Source: Pseudomonas oryzihabitans
Lineage (GTDB): Bacteria > Pseudomonadota > Gammaproteobacteria > Pseudomonadales > Pseudomonadaceae
DNA: 64,000 nucleotides
Direction: 5' to 3'
NCBI RefSeq assembly: GCF_001518815.1
Contig: NZ_CP013987.1
Location: forward strand, 3,122,501-3,186,500
Every line of letters starts with the position of its first letter. The first letter of the stretch is position 1. Below the pieces are notes generated by a model. It did not search any database, was not told where the DNA came from, and was given only the letters and a program-made list of their open reading frames with translations. The translations under genes were made by a program, and so were the position numbers. Positions 9,980 to 19,419 of the stretch are shown piece after piece.

Positions 9980-10948
9980 ATGTTCAGCTTGTCGTCATTG
10001 TTTCGCATTCTCACCACCCTGGCTGTCGCCACCCTGGCGCTGGGTGGTACCGCCCAGGCGGCGGACTGGCCGCGAGAGATCAACGCCGATGGCAGCCAGG
10101 TGACCCTGCACGCCAAGCCACAGCGCATCGTCTCCACCAGTGTCACCCTTACCGGTTCCCTGCTGGCCATCGGCGCTCCGGTGGTAGCCAGTGGCGCCAC
10201 CTCGCCCAACAACAGATTCGCCGATGACCAGGGCTTCCTCCGCCAATGGGGCGAGGTCGCCAAGGAGCGCGACGTGAAGCGGCTGTACATCGGCGAAGCC
10301 AATGCCGAGGCAGTGGCCGCCGAGGCCCCTGATCTGATCTTGGTCAGCGCCGCCGGCAACGACTCGGCCCTGCGTCTGGTCGATCAACTAAAGGCCATCG
10401 CTCCGGTGCTGGTGGTGGGTTACGACAATCGCAGCTGGCAACAGGTGGTGGAGCTGCTGGGCCAGGCTACCGGTCGCGAGGACGCCGCCGCCAAGGTGGT
10501 CAACGACTTCGCCGGGCGCGTCACCGACCTCAAGGCGCGCCTGCAACTGCCGCCGCAACCGGTATCCGCCTTCGTCTACAGCCCGGCGACGCGGCAGGCC
10601 AATCTCTGGACCGCCGCCTCCTCCCAGGGTCAGTTGCTGGAAAGCCTGGGCTTCAAACTCGCCGCGCTGCCAGTCGGTCTCGCCACGGGCCACAGCCAGG
10701 GTCAGCGCCATGACATCCTGCAGCTGGCCGGCGAGAACGTCGCCACCGGTCTCAACGGCCAGACCTTCCTGCTGTTCGCTGCGGACGCCAAGGAGGCCGA
10801 GGCGGTGCGCAGCAATCCGCTGCTGGCACACCTGCCGGCGGTCAAGGAGAACCGCGTGGAGGCGCTGGGCGCCGAGACCTTCCGCCTCGATCCCTACAGC
10901 GCCAACCTGCTGCTGGATCGACTGGAAAAGCGCTACGCCAAGCCCTGA
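9980..10948 (+). CDS. fepB: Periplasmic ferric-siderophore binding protein (FepB-like)
   Basis: This binds the ferric catecholate siderophore in the periplasm and hands it to the FepDGC transporter. The 322-residue protein begins with a signal peptide (about residues 1-28, ending GGTAQA before ADW). The class III periplasmic-binding fold follows, with [27 protein letters not shown] and [15 protein letters not shown]. FepB and related catecholate binders share this length. It is divergent from entC and has its own Fur-like site. A repeat-rich spacer separates it from the convergent exporter gene. Confidence 0.92.
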   Translation: MFSLSSLFRILTTLAVATLALGGTAQAADWPREINADGSQVTLHAKPQRIVSTSVTLTGSLLAIGAPVVASGATSPNNRFADDQGFLRQWGEVAKERDVKRLYIGEANAEAVAAEAPDLILVSAAGNDSALRLVDQLKAIAPVLVVGYDNRSWQQVVELLGQATGREDAAAKVVNDFAGRVTDLKARLQLPPQPVSAFVYSPATRQANLWTAASSQGQLLESLGFKLAALPVGLATGHSQGQRHDILQLAGENVATGLNGQTFLLFAADAKEAEAVRSNPLLAHLPAVKENRVEALGAETFRLDPYSANLLLDRLEKRYAKP

Positions 10949-11095
10949 ACCGGGCAATCGCGGAAAACGCTACGCCAAACCTTTAGCTATCCGTAGGGTG
11001 GACAACGGCGCAGCCTTGTCCACCACTCCCTGCCGTGAACCCCAGTGGAAAACGCTGCGCGGTTTTCCACGCTACGCCAGGCGCACCGGAGCGGA
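10949..11095. repeat. Repeat-rich spacer between convergent fepB and entS
   Basis: The spacer holds several copies of the GGAAAACGCTACGCC / GTAGGGTGGACAACGGCGCA type of extragenic repeat, both direct and inverted (for example 10962-10976 and 11045-11080). These can fold into hairpins and probably act as the shared terminator. No gene is present. Confidence 0.5.
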
Positions 11096-12325
11096 TCAGG
11101 CGCCGAGGCTTTCAGCTCGACGCAGACCGCTGGCCAGCGCCCAGCACAGGGCAGCCACCAGCATGGCGACCAGACCGAAGACGAACGCTGCCTGCGCCGG
11201 CAACATCAGGCTGGCCAGGCCGCCGAACAGCGCCGCGCCGATGGCCTCGCCACCAATATTTTGTGCCGTCCACAGGGCATTGATCCGCCCCAGCAGGCGA
11301 TCCGGGGTCAGGCGCTGGATCAGCGCGTACTGCACCAGCGAATTGAGGGCGCCCAGGTAGCCGAACAGCACCAGGCACAGCGCGGATAGCCAGAAGCCAG
11401 GTAACAGCGCGAAGAACGCTACCGCCAGAAAGGTGGCCACCGCGCTCATCAGCAGGGTACGCCCAGGGCGTGGCGCCTGGTTCAGTCGACCACTGGTGAG
11501 GGCGCCGAGGGCAGCACCCAGGGGGGCGGCGGCATAGAGCCAGCCCAGGTGTCCGGTATCCAGCCCCCAGCTCTCCCCCAGCGCGGGATAGAGCACCCGC
11601 ACCGCATTGGCCATGGTCACCAGGGCGCCGACCAGGGCCACGGCACCCAGCAGCCGGTTCTCGAACAGAAAGGCAATGCCGCCACCCAGGGCCTGCCAGG
11701 GCGATTCGCGCGGCTGCTCCGGCGGCGGCAGCGGCGGTAAGCGCAGCAGCACCAGCAGGGTGATCAGGGTACCGAAGGCCGTCAGCCCGTAATTCCAGAC
11801 GACACCGCTCTGGGCGATCAGCAGCGTTCCCAGTGGCGGCGCGATGATGGCCGCCACCCGCACGCTGAGCATGTTCAAGGCGCCGGCCTGCACCATGGAT
11901 TCCCGACCGACCAGGATCGGTGTCACCGCCAGCAGCGCGGTGACGCCCAGGGCGCCGAAGAAGCCATCCCACAGCGCCAGCAGGTAGATAGCCGTCAACG
12001 ATGGCTCGGGCAGGCTGGCGTTGATGGCCAGGCCGATGAAGCCCAGGCCGCAAATGGAGCGGGCGGCGAGGATCAGCCGGCGCCGCTCCAGGCGGTCGGC
12101 CAGCACCCCGCCGGTGAGCAGGCCGACGAACATGCCGATGCCGGCCATGCTCAGTGCCAGGCCTACCTTGAGCGGCGAGTCGGTCAGGGCCTGGACCTGG
12201 ATGGGCACCGCCACGGCGAGCAGCCCGAGAGAGAGTACGGACACCAGACGGGCGATGAACAGGGTACGAAAGGCGGCGTGGGACCTGAGCAGGCCGAAGT
12301 CGAGCAGGAAGGACGTCTTGGACAT
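11096..12325 (-). CDS. entS: Siderophore exporter of the major facilitator superfamily (EntS)
   Basis: EntS moves newly made enterobactin from cytoplasm to periplasm. The 409-residue protein shows about 12 hydrophobic segments and the MFS signature GLLTGGVLADRLERRRL between helices 2 and 3. The N-terminus LLDFGLLRSHAAFRTLFIARLVSVLSLGLLAVAVPIQV resembles EntS. It is flanked by fepB and fepDGC, as expected for this function. It is divergent from fepD across a 126-bp region with a weak Fur-like palindrome. Confidence 0.9.
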   Translation of the reverse strand: MSKTSFLLDFGLLRSHAAFRTLFIARLVSVLSLGLLAVAVPIQVQALTDSPLKVGLALSMAGIGMFVGLLTGGVLADRLERRRLILAARSICGLGFIGLAINASLPEPSLTAIYLLALWDGFFGALGVTALLAVTPILVGRESMVQAGALNMLSVRVAAIIAPPLGTLLIAQSGVVWNYGLTAFGTLITLLVLLRLPPLPPPEQPRESPWQALGGGIAFLFENRLLGAVALVGALVTMANAVRVLYPALGESWGLDTGHLGWLYAAAPLGAALGALTSGRLNQAPRPGRTLLMSAVATFLAVAFFALLPGFWLSALCLVLFGYLGALNSLVQYALIQRLTPDRLLGRINALWTAQNIGGEAIGAALFGGLASLMLPAQAAFVFGLVAMLVAALCWALASGLRRAESLGA

Positions 12326-12384
12326 GAATCACCGGAAAAACACAGGGGACGCTATCGAGCCGCCGAGGCAAGGCTGTTAGCATG

Positions 12385-12399
12385 TAATACAGACTATCA
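12385..12399. promoter_or_regulatory. Weak Fur-like site between entS and fepD
   Basis: TAATACAGACTATCA matches about 10 of 14 informative positions of the 7-1-7 Fur consensus. Placement between the two divergent iron genes is right, but the match is much weaker than at the entC and fepB promoters. Confidence 0.4.
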
Positions 12400-12451
12400 T
12401 GTGTTAATACGCCTTGTTCTCATCCACTCCCTCTCCTGCCTGCCGTCGCGG

Positions 12452-13447
12452 ATGATCATGCGCCGCTTCCTTATCCTCGGCTGTGCGGGTCTGTCGCTGC
12501 TCCTGGTGATGGCCGCGAGCCTGGCGCTCGGCTCCACCGCCATACCGCTGGCCGACGTCTGGCAGGCACTGGGCCACGGCTGCAGCGATCCCGCCTGCCT
12601 CATCGTGCGCGAGGCGCGCCTGCCGCGAACGCTTGCCGGCCTGCTCGCCGGCGCGGCGCTGGGCGTGGCCGGCACCCTGATGCAGGCGCTGACGCGCAAC
12701 CCCCTCGCCGACCCGGGCATCCTCGGCGTCAATGCCGGTGCCAGTTTCGCCGTGGTGCTGGGCATCGCCCTGTTCGGCGCCAGCGGTCCCGAGCATTACC
12801 TGGGCTATGCCTTCGGCGGCGCCCTGCTGGCCAGCCTGGTGGTGCTGCTGGCCGGCATCGCCGGTGGCGGCGGCTTCAACCCCATGCGCCTGGTGCTGGT
12901 GGGGGTGGCCCTAGGGGCCATGCTCGAAGGCGTCAGCTCCGGTATCGCCCTGCTCGATCCGCTGGTGTACGACCAACTGAGATTCTGGCAATTCGGCTCC
13001 CTGGACGTGCGCCAGTTCAAGCTGCTGCGCAGCGCCAGCCTGCCGGTGCTGGGTGGGGTGGCTATCGCCCTGCTGCTGGCTCCGGCACTGAATGCCCTGA
13101 GTTTGGGCACCGATCTGGCCGTAGCCCTCGGCACCCGGGTCCGCCAGACCCAACTGCTCGGCCTGCTGGCCATCACCCTGCTCTGCGGCGCGGCAGCCGC
13201 GGCAGTGGGGCCCATCGCCTTCGTCGGCCTGATGGTGCCGCACCTGGGCCGCTGGGCCATCGGCGAAGACCATCGCTGGCTGCTGCCCTTCGTCCTGCTG
13301 TTCACCCCCAGCCTGCTGCTGACCGCCGACATCGTTGGTCGCCTGCTGGTGACCAATGAGCTGCGCGTCTCGGTGGTGACCGCCTTCCTCGGCGCACCGC
13401 TGCTGATCTGGCTGGCGCGCCGCCAGCGCCAGGGAGGTCGGGCATGA
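12452..13447 (+). CDS. fepD: Ferric-siderophore ABC permease FepD
   Basis: One of the two inner-membrane permease subunits of the FecCD/BtuC family. The 331-residue protein has multiple hydrophobic helices. Family motifs are REARLPRTLAGLLAGAALGVAGTLMQALTRNPLADPGILGVNAGASFAVV and, near the end, GPIAFVGLMVPHLGRWAIGEDHRWLLPF. The start is MIMRRFLILGCAG (12452); ATG 12458 is an alternative. Its stop overlaps the fepG ATG by four bases. It likely pairs with FepG. Confidence 0.94.
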   Translation: MIMRRFLILGCAGLSLLLVMAASLALGSTAIPLADVWQALGHGCSDPACLIVREARLPRTLAGLLAGAALGVAGTLMQALTRNPLADPGILGVNAGASFAVVLGIALFGASGPEHYLGYAFGGALLASLVVLLAGIAGGGGFNPMRLVLVGVALGAMLEGVSSGIALLDPLVYDQLRFWQFGSLDVRQFKLLRSASLPVLGGVAIALLLAPALNALSLGTDLAVALGTRVRQTQLLGLLAITLLCGAAAAAVGPIAFVGLMVPHLGRWAIGEDHRWLLPFVLLFTPSLLLTADIVGRLLVTNELRVSVVTAFLGAPLLIWLARRQRQGGRA

Positions 13448-14442
13448 ACCGCCCTGATCGCCTGCGCCTGCCCGGGGTGCTGCTCGCCCTGTTTGGCGGC
13501 GCCCTGCTGCTGGCGACGTTCGCCCTGGGCAGCGGCAGCCTGACCCTGAGTCCTTCCCAGGTACTGGCCGCCCTGTTCGGCGAGGCTCCGCGCGGCATCG
13601 AGCTGGTGGTCACCCAGTGGCGCCTGCCGCGGGTGGCCCTGGCGCTGCTGATCGGCGTCGCCCTGGGCCTGAGCGGCGCGCTGTTCCAGTCGCTGCTGCG
13701 CAATCCCCTGGGCAGCCCGGACATCATGGGCTTCAACACCGGCGCCTACAGCGGGGTACTGGTCGCGCTGGTGCTGTTCCAGGCCAGCATCCTCTGGAGC
13801 ACCACCGCCGCCCTGATCGGCGGCCTGGCCAGCGCCGCCCTGGTCTATGCCCTCACCTGGCGCGGCAGCGGCGTGGATACCCTGAGACTCATCATCGTCG
13901 GCATCGGCGTGCGCGCCTTGCTGATGGCGCTCAACACCTGGCTGATCGTGCATGCCTCCCTGGAAGCCGCCTTCAGCGCGGGCCTGTGGAGCGCCGGCTC
14001 ACTCAACGGGGTGACCTGGGCCAAGGCCTGGCCGGCGGTGATCTTCATCCTGCTGGCGGGTGCGGCCAGCCTGGCGCTGAGTCGCCGGCTGTTCCTGCTG
14101 GAGATGGGCGACGACACCGCCTGCGCCTTGGGCGTCCCGGTGGAGCGCACCCGGCTGTCGCTGCTGGGCCTCGGCGTGGTGCTCACCGCCGCCGGCACCG
14201 CCGTGGCCGGGCCGATCTCCTTCGTCGCCCTGGCCGCGCCGCAGATCGCCCGCCGCCTGACCGGCACCCAGCGCCTGGCGCTGCCTGCCGCCGCACTCAC
14301 CGGCGCGGTCCTGTTGCTGGGCGCGGATCTCATCGCCCAGAGCCTGTTCCTGCCCTATGTCCTGCCGGTGGGCCTGGTCACGGTGAGCCTGGGTGGGCTC
14401 TACCTGATCGGCCTGCTTATCTGGGAGTCCCGCCGCTCATGA
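13444..14442 (+). CDS. fepG: Ferric-siderophore ABC permease FepG
   Basis: Second permease subunit of the FecCD family, 332 residues, rich in hydrophobic helices. It carries QWRLPRVALALLIGVALGLSGALFQSLLRNPLGSPDIMGFNTGAYSG and GPISFVALAAPQIARRLTG, the paired counterparts of the FepD motifs. The ATG overlaps the fepD stop, and its own stop overlaps the fepC ATG (ATGA in both cases). The three genes are therefore tightly coupled. Confidence 0.94.
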   Translation: MNRPDRLRLPGVLLALFGGALLLATFALGSGSLTLSPSQVLAALFGEAPRGIELVVTQWRLPRVALALLIGVALGLSGALFQSLLRNPLGSPDIMGFNTGAYSGVLVALVLFQASILWSTTAALIGGLASAALVYALTWRGSGVDTLRLIIVGIGVRALLMALNTWLIVHASLEAAFSAGLWSAGSLNGVTWAKAWPAVIFILLAGAASLALSRRLFLLEMGDDTACALGVPVERTRLSLLGLGVVLTAAGTAVAGPISFVALAAPQIARRLTGTQRLALPAAALTGAVLLLGADLIAQSLFLPYVLPVGLVTVSLGGLYLIGLLIWESRRS

Positions 14443-15245
14443 ACGACGCCCCTTCCTCGCGCCTGCACGCCGAGCGCCTGACCCTGGGCTATGGCCGCAA
14501 GCTGATCGCCGAGGACCTCTCACTGACCATTCCCGATGGCGAACTGACGGTCATCATCGGTCCCAACGGCTGCGGCAAGTCGACCCTGCTGCGCACCCTG
14601 AGCCGGCTACTGGCGCCCAGCCAGGGCCAGGTCTGGCTGGACGGCCAGGCGATCCAGAGCTATCGCACCAAGGAGGTCGCGCGCCGCCTGGGCCTTCTGC
14701 CACAGAGCTCCCAGGCGCCGGGCGACATCTCGGTGCGCGACCTGGTGGCCCGCGGACGCTATCCGCACCAGACACTGTTCGGTGGCGTGCGCGCCGACGA
14801 CGAGCGCGCCGTTACGCACGCCATGCAGGCCACCGGCGTCTTCGAACTGGCCGACCGGGCGGTGGACACCCTGTCCGGCGGCCAACGCCAGCGGGTGTGG
14901 ATCGCCATGGCTCTGGCCCAGGAGACCCCACTGCTGCTGCTCGACGAGCCCACCACCTGGCTCGACATCACCCACCAGATCGACCTCCTGGAATTGCTGG
15001 AAGACCTCAATCGCCAACAGGGCCATACCCTGGTGATGGTGCTGCACGACCTCAACCACGCCTGTCGCTACGCCACCCACCTGGTGGCCATGCGCGACGG
15101 CAAGGTACTGGCCACCGGCCGCCCGCGCGACGTGGTCACCCCCGAATTGATCAAGGCGGTCTATGACCTGGACTGCCTGATCATCGACGACCCAGTGGCC
15201 GGGACGCCCATGGTGGTACCCCTGGCGCGGCGTTCGGCCGGCTAG
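14439..15245 (+). CDS. fepC: Ferric-siderophore ABC transporter ATPase FepC
   Basis: This ATP-binding subunit powers FepDG. The 268-residue protein has the Walker A motif GPNGCGKST, the Q-loop LPQSSQAPGDISV, the signature LSGGQRQRVWIAMALAQ, the Walker B motif LLLLDEPTTWLD and the switch histidine in MVLHDLNHACRYA. The start MNDAPSSRLHAERLTLGYG is set by the ATGA overlap with fepG; the open frame extends far upstream but would shadow fepG. Its 3' end overlaps the convergent entF stop by four bases. Confidence 0.95.
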   Translation: MNDAPSSRLHAERLTLGYGRKLIAEDLSLTIPDGELTVIIGPNGCGKSTLLRTLSRLLAPSQGQVWLDGQAIQSYRTKEVARRLGLLPQSSQAPGDISVRDLVARGRYPHQTLFGGVRADDERAVTHAMQATGVFELADRAVDTLSGGQRQRVWIAMALAQETPLLLLDEPTTWLDITHQIDLLELLEDLNRQQGHTLVMVLHDLNHACRYATHLVAMRDGKVLATGRPRDVVTPELIKAVYDLDCLIIDDPVAGTPMVVPLARRSAG

Positions 15246-18200
15246 AGCCCTTTCAGCGCCCGATTGAGCACCGGACCGATCTGCGCCAGCTGGGCCGGGG
15301 CGATGATGTCGACGTGGGCGCAGTCCACCTCGTGGGCCTGCAGGCGGGTGATCCAGGGCGCCCAGGTAGCCTTGACGTCCATTCCCACCGGCAGGGTACG
15401 CCGGGCGACGAACATCAGCGCCTCGCCGTCGAAGCGAGCGCTGTGCGCCGTGGCCAGCAGCCGTACCGAATCGGCGTAGTTGCCCTCGATGGTGGCGAAC
15501 AGCTCCGCCCCCTCCCCCAGCGCCGGATCGGCCAGGCCCTGCTGGGCGGCGAGGAAGGCCTCGCGCTCGCGATTGACCTCGGCCAGCACTTCCGGGTCCA
15601 GCTCGCGCTGGCCCTCACGCTCATGCCAGTTCTGGGTTTCCGGCGGATAGGTGTCGAGCAGGCCCAGGAAGGCGACCTCCTCTCCGGCCGCCTGCAGTCG
15701 CGCCGCCAGCCCCTGGGCCAGGGTGCCGCCCAGGGAGTAGCCGAGCAGATGATAAGGCCCCTGCGGCTGCACCTCGCGCAGGGTGTCCAGATGGCGCTGG
15801 ATGACGGCGTCCAGATCGGCGCCCTGGGCCAGGGCGCCGTCCGGACGCGGCGACTGGATGCCGAGCAGCGACCAGCGCGGATCCAGATGCCGCTGCAGCA
15901 CGCTGAATTGCCAGGCGAAGCCCGAGGCCGGATGGAAGCAGAACAAGGTGGGACCGTCGCCCGGGCGCAGCGGCAGCAGGGTCTCGAAGCCGGCACGGGT
16001 TTCGCGGGCCGCGTCCTGCTCCAGCTGGCGCGCCAGGCGGGCGACGCTGGAGGCCACCATGATCTGGCCGATGGACACCGGTTGCGCCAGACGTCGCCGC
16101 AGGTTGGCCGCCAGGGTCATGGCCAGCAAAGAATGGCCGCCAAGGGCAAAGAAGTCGTCATCCGCGCCCACGATGGCGCAACCGAGCACCTCGGAGAAGG
16201 CCGCCGCCAGCTCGCTTTCCAACCCCAGCGCCAGCGGTCGACTCGCGGCCCTGGCCACGCCCTGGGGCGCCGGTAGCGCCTTGCGATCCAGCTTGCCGGT
16301 GGCACCCAGGGGGAATTCCTCCAGCTCCACCAGGGCCACGGGCACCAGATGTGGCGGCAGCTGATCCGCGAGGCGGGCGCGCAGGCGCTCCAGGTCCAGC
16401 ACCGCACCCGGCTGGGCGAGCAGATAGCCCACCAGTTGGCGGGCATCGCCCCCGGCGCCATTGGCCGCCTCGCCCAGCACTCGGGCATGGGTGACGGCCT
16501 GGCCGACGCCCGGCAGCGCGAGCAGGGCATGATCGATTTCCGCCAGTTCGATGCGCTGGCCACGGATCTTGACCTGGTCATCGCTACGGCCCAGGTAGTC
16601 GACCACGCCTTCGGGCAGCCAGCGGGCGACGTCGCCGGTGCGATAGAGGCGCTCGCCCTGTCCGTCGGGCGCGGCAATGAAGCGTGCGGCGGTCAGATCC
16701 GGGCGCCCCAGGTAGCCATCGGCGAGCTGCACCCCGCTCAGATAGAGCTCGCCGGCTACGCCCGGCGGTACCGGCCGCAAGCGTTCGTCGAGGATATGCA
16801 GCCCGGTGTTCCACACCGGCTTGCCGATGGGCACGCTGCTGCCGGTGACGGCCGCCAGGGCAGCACCATGGGCCGGATGGTAGGAAACGTCCACCGCCGC
16901 CTCGGTGGGGCCATAGAGATTGTGCAGGGGCGCGCCGACCCGGCGCTCCCAGGTGCGGGCCAACTCGGTGGGCAGGGCCTCGCCGCTGCAGAAGACCTGG
17001 CGCAGGCTGGCGCAACGGGCGACGGTCGCGGGCTCATCCAGGGCGGCGACGAAGGCCGCCAGCATCGAGGGCACGAAGTGCACCGTGGTCACCCGCTCCC
17101 GGGCGAACAGCTCCTGCAGCGCCTCGGGATCGCGGTGGGCCTCGGGCGGGGCCAGGTACAGGCGAGCCCCCACCAAGAGCGGCCAGAAGAATTCCCAGAC
17201 CGAGACATCGAAGCTGCTTGGCGTCTTCTGCAAGACGGTGTCGCCAGCGCCGATCGGATAGCTGTCCTGCATCCACAGCAGGCGATTGACGATGGCGGCA
17301 TGACCTACCACTACGCCCTTGGGGCGGCCCGTGGAACCGGAGGTGTAGAGCACATAGGCCGGATCGCTGGGCCGCGGCCCCTCGAACACCGGATCTCGAT
17401 CAAGCACCTCCAGGGGCGCGTCGAGGATCAGCACCTGGCCCTCACTCAGCATCGGGAAGCGCCCGCGCTGGCTGGCATCGGTCACCAGCACCCGTGGTCG
17501 GGCGTCATCGAGCATCAGTTGCAGGCGTTCATCAGGATAGCCGCTATCGAGTGGCAAATAGGCGGCGCCCAGTTCGACGGTGGCCAGCAGCGCCAGGGAC
17601 AGGAACACCGAGCGCGGCAGCGCCACCGCGACGATGTCGCCCCGCCCGACCCCGGCCGCGCTCAGGCGCTGGGCCAGGGCCAGCACCTGCTGGCGGGTCT
17701 CGGCATAGCTGAAGGCATACTGCAGATCGGCCAACGCCGGTGCCAGGGGGGTTCGCGCGGCCTGGTCGGCCAGCAGGGTCGCCAGGGTGACCGCTGGCAG
17801 CGGGCGTTCGGTGGCGTTGATCTCGGCCAGCCAACTGCGGTCCATCGGCGCCAGCAGGTCGGCATCGCCCAGAGGGAGCCCGGGCTGCCCGGCGAATTGC
17901 TCCGCCAGCAGCCCGAAGCGGTCGGCGTGGCCCTGCAGCAGGTTGGCGGCGTAGCGCTCGGCGTTGCCGAGCAGCTTGATGTCCAGCGCGCCGCTGGCCT
18001 CCAGGTAGAGGGCGATCTCCATGTCGCGCACCGGCCCCGAGGCCAGTTCGTGGGTGATGCCCGGCACCCCGGCGAAATCCAGGGCGAAATCGAACAACTT
18101 GAGGTTGATGACCGGCCCGGTCAGGGGCTCGGCATCGCCCGGCCGGCCGAGATCGCGGGCGATCTGCTCGGCGTCGTAGCGCTGGTGACGACGTACTTTC

Positions 18201-19180
18201 TTGAGCTCGGCGGCCAGCACCGTGGCCAGCTCCGGCAGCGTCTGGCCGGTGGCCGTGCGCACGCCCAGGGGCAGGACGTTGAGCGTCGCCCCACCTGACT
18301 TGAGCGCCACTGACCCCATGCGACGCATGAAGATGAAACCGGCGCTGAAGGCCGGCTGGCCACTGAGGCGGGCGAACCAGGTGGCGGTCAGGGCCACCGC
18401 CAGATCGGCCGGCGTCACCCCTTGGGCCTTGCCATGCTCGGCCAACCTGGCGAACACCTCGGCAGGTACCCGGGCACGGGCTTCCACCACCCGCGGCGTG
18501 GGCACCTGCCCGGCCAGCCCCCCGGGCGCCAGGGACGCGGCCGGCGGCAGCGCAGCCCCCCGCTCGCGCCAGAAGGCTTCGTCGCGCTCGCGGACGGCCG
18601 ACTGCTGATAGTCCTGGTATTCACGCACCACCTCGGCAAAGGAGACGAAGGGCGAGGCCTCGGCCGTCTCACCGCGCACCGCGGCGCTGTACAGGGCGGC
18701 CACCCGCTTGGCCAGGGCGGCGAAGCCATAGCCATCGATCAGCAGGTGGTGATAGCGCTGGTACCAGAACAGGTGATCGTCACCCAGCTGGTAAATCCGA
18801 TTGAGCCACAGCGGACCGCCGCTGGTAGCCCTCAGGTCGCCGTCGAGATCGGCGCGAATGGATGCCCGCGCGGTACCTTCCGGATCGGCTGCCCCGCGCA
18901 GGTCCAGCCACTCGGGTGTGGGGATGGCAGCGTCGGTATCTATCCACTGCACCAGCTCGCCCTCGCGTTCAGCGAAGTTGAGCCGCAGGCTATCCAGCTC
19001 GCCCAGGCCCTGGACGATGGCCGCCACCAGCGCCTCGGCCTTGAGCGGCCCGCGCAGTTCGACCAGATGGGCCACGGCGAAGGCATTGGCATGGGGCGAC
19101 AGCTGATCGGCCAGCCAGATGCCGGGTTGGGCGGCGACCAGGGGCAGTTCGGAAAAGGCGCAAGAGGGCGTAGAGGACAC
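15242..19180 (-). CDS. entF: Enterobactin synthase NRPS EntF (C-A-T-TE)
   Basis: EntF activates serine, condenses it with EntB-bound 2,3-dihydroxybenzoate, then trimerises and cyclises DHB-Ser. The 1312-residue protein has a condensation domain (HHLLIDG near residue 143) and an adenylation domain (YTSGSTGRPKG near 615). A thiolation domain (GGHSLLAM near 1012) and a thioesterase (GYSLGG near 1144) follow. Residues read at the specificity positions are D,V,W,H,F,S,L,V,D, the serine code of EntF. The GTG start at 19180 has GGAG upstream and follows the mbtH stop; the longer frame overlaps mbtH. Confidence 0.96.
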   Translation of the reverse strand: MSSTPSCAFSELPLVAAQPGIWLADQLSPHANAFAVAHLVELRGPLKAEALVAAIVQGLGELDSLRLNFAEREGELVQWIDTDAAIPTPEWLDLRGAADPEGTARASIRADLDGDLRATSGGPLWLNRIYQLGDDHLFWYQRYHHLLIDGYGFAALAKRVAALYSAAVRGETAEASPFVSFAEVVREYQDYQQSAVRERDEAFWRERGAALPPAASLAPGGLAGQVPTPRVVEARARVPAEVFARLAEHGKAQGVTPADLAVALTATWFARLSGQPAFSAGFIFMRRMGSVALKSGGATLNVLPLGVRTATGQTLPELATVLAAELKKVRRHQRYDAEQIARDLGRPGDAEPLTGPVINLKLFDFALDFAGVPGITHELASGPVRDMEIALYLEASGALDIKLLGNAERYAANLLQGHADRFGLLAEQFAGQPGLPLGDADLLAPMDRSWLAEINATERPLPAVTLATLLADQAARTPLAPALADLQYAFSYAETRQQVLALAQRLSAAGVGRGDIVAVALPRSVFLSLALLATVELGAAYLPLDSGYPDERLQLMLDDARPRVLVTDASQRGRFPMLSEGQVLILDAPLEVLDRDPVFEGPRPSDPAYVLYTSGSTGRPKGVVVGHAAIVNRLLWMQDSYPIGAGDTVLQKTPSSFDVSVWEFFWPLLVGARLYLAPPEAHRDPEALQELFARERVTTVHFVPSMLAAFVAALDEPATVARCASLRQVFCSGEALPTELARTWERRVGAPLHNLYGPTEAAVDVSYHPAHGAALAAVTGSSVPIGKPVWNTGLHILDERLRPVPPGVAGELYLSGVQLADGYLGRPDLTAARFIAAPDGQGERLYRTGDVARWLPEGVVDYLGRSDDQVKIRGQRIELAEIDHALLALPGVGQAVTHARVLGEAANGAGGDARQLVGYLLAQPGAVLDLERLRARLADQLPPHLVPVALVELEEFPLGATGKLDRKALPAPQGVARAASRPLALGLESELAAAFSEVLGCAIVGADDDFFALGGHSLLAMTLAANLRRRLAQPVSIGQIMVASSVARLARQLEQDAARETRAGFETLLPLRPGDGPTLFCFHPASGFAWQFSVLQRHLDPRWSLLGIQSPRPDGALAQGADLDAVIQRHLDTLREVQPQGPYHLLGYSLGGTLAQGLAARLQAAGEEVAFLGLLDTYPPETQNWHEREGQRELDPEVLAEVNREREAFLAAQQGLADPALGEGAELFATIEGNYADSVRLLATAHSARFDGEALMFVARRTLPVGMDVKATWAPWITRLQAHEVDCAHVDIIAPAQLAQIGPVLNRALKGL

Positions 19181-19191
19181 AGGAACTCCAG

Positions 19192-19398
19192 TCAGAAAAG
19201 CAGAGAGGCGGCCGGGCGGATATCGCGCCAGTGGCTGGCCAGCCAATCGTCACAAGCCGCGCGCAGCGCGGGCCCGAACACCGGCTCCCAGCCGGAGGGA
19301 ACGGTCATGGCCTCCGGCCAGAGGCTGCACTGGCCCCGGGCATTGCGCAGAATCAGCAGCACCTGCGCGGGATCGTCGAAGGGATTGAGAGCGTCCAT
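19192..19398 (-). CDS. ybdZ: MbtH-like NRPS partner protein (YbdZ)
   Basis: A 68-residue MbtH family protein that binds and stabilises NRPS adenylation domains, here presumably EntF. The family core is visible: NPFDDPAQVLLILRNARGQCSLWP, then PSGWEPVFG and a tryptophan in CDDWLASHW. Three conserved tryptophans are present. It sits between fes and entF on the same strand, as ybdZ does in enterobactin loci, with 11 bases to the entF start. Confidence 0.93.
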   Translation of the reverse strand: MDALNPFDDPAQVLLILRNARGQCSLWPEAMTVPSGWEPVFGPALRAACDDWLASHWRDIRPAASLLF

Positions 19399-19419
19399 CG
19401 GACCTCCTGGCAGTAGGGA

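Noticed and set aside
19180-19246. Longer entF start at 19246
   Set aside because: It would overlap the mbtH gene in another frame; GTG 19180 has a ribosome site and follows the mbtH stop.
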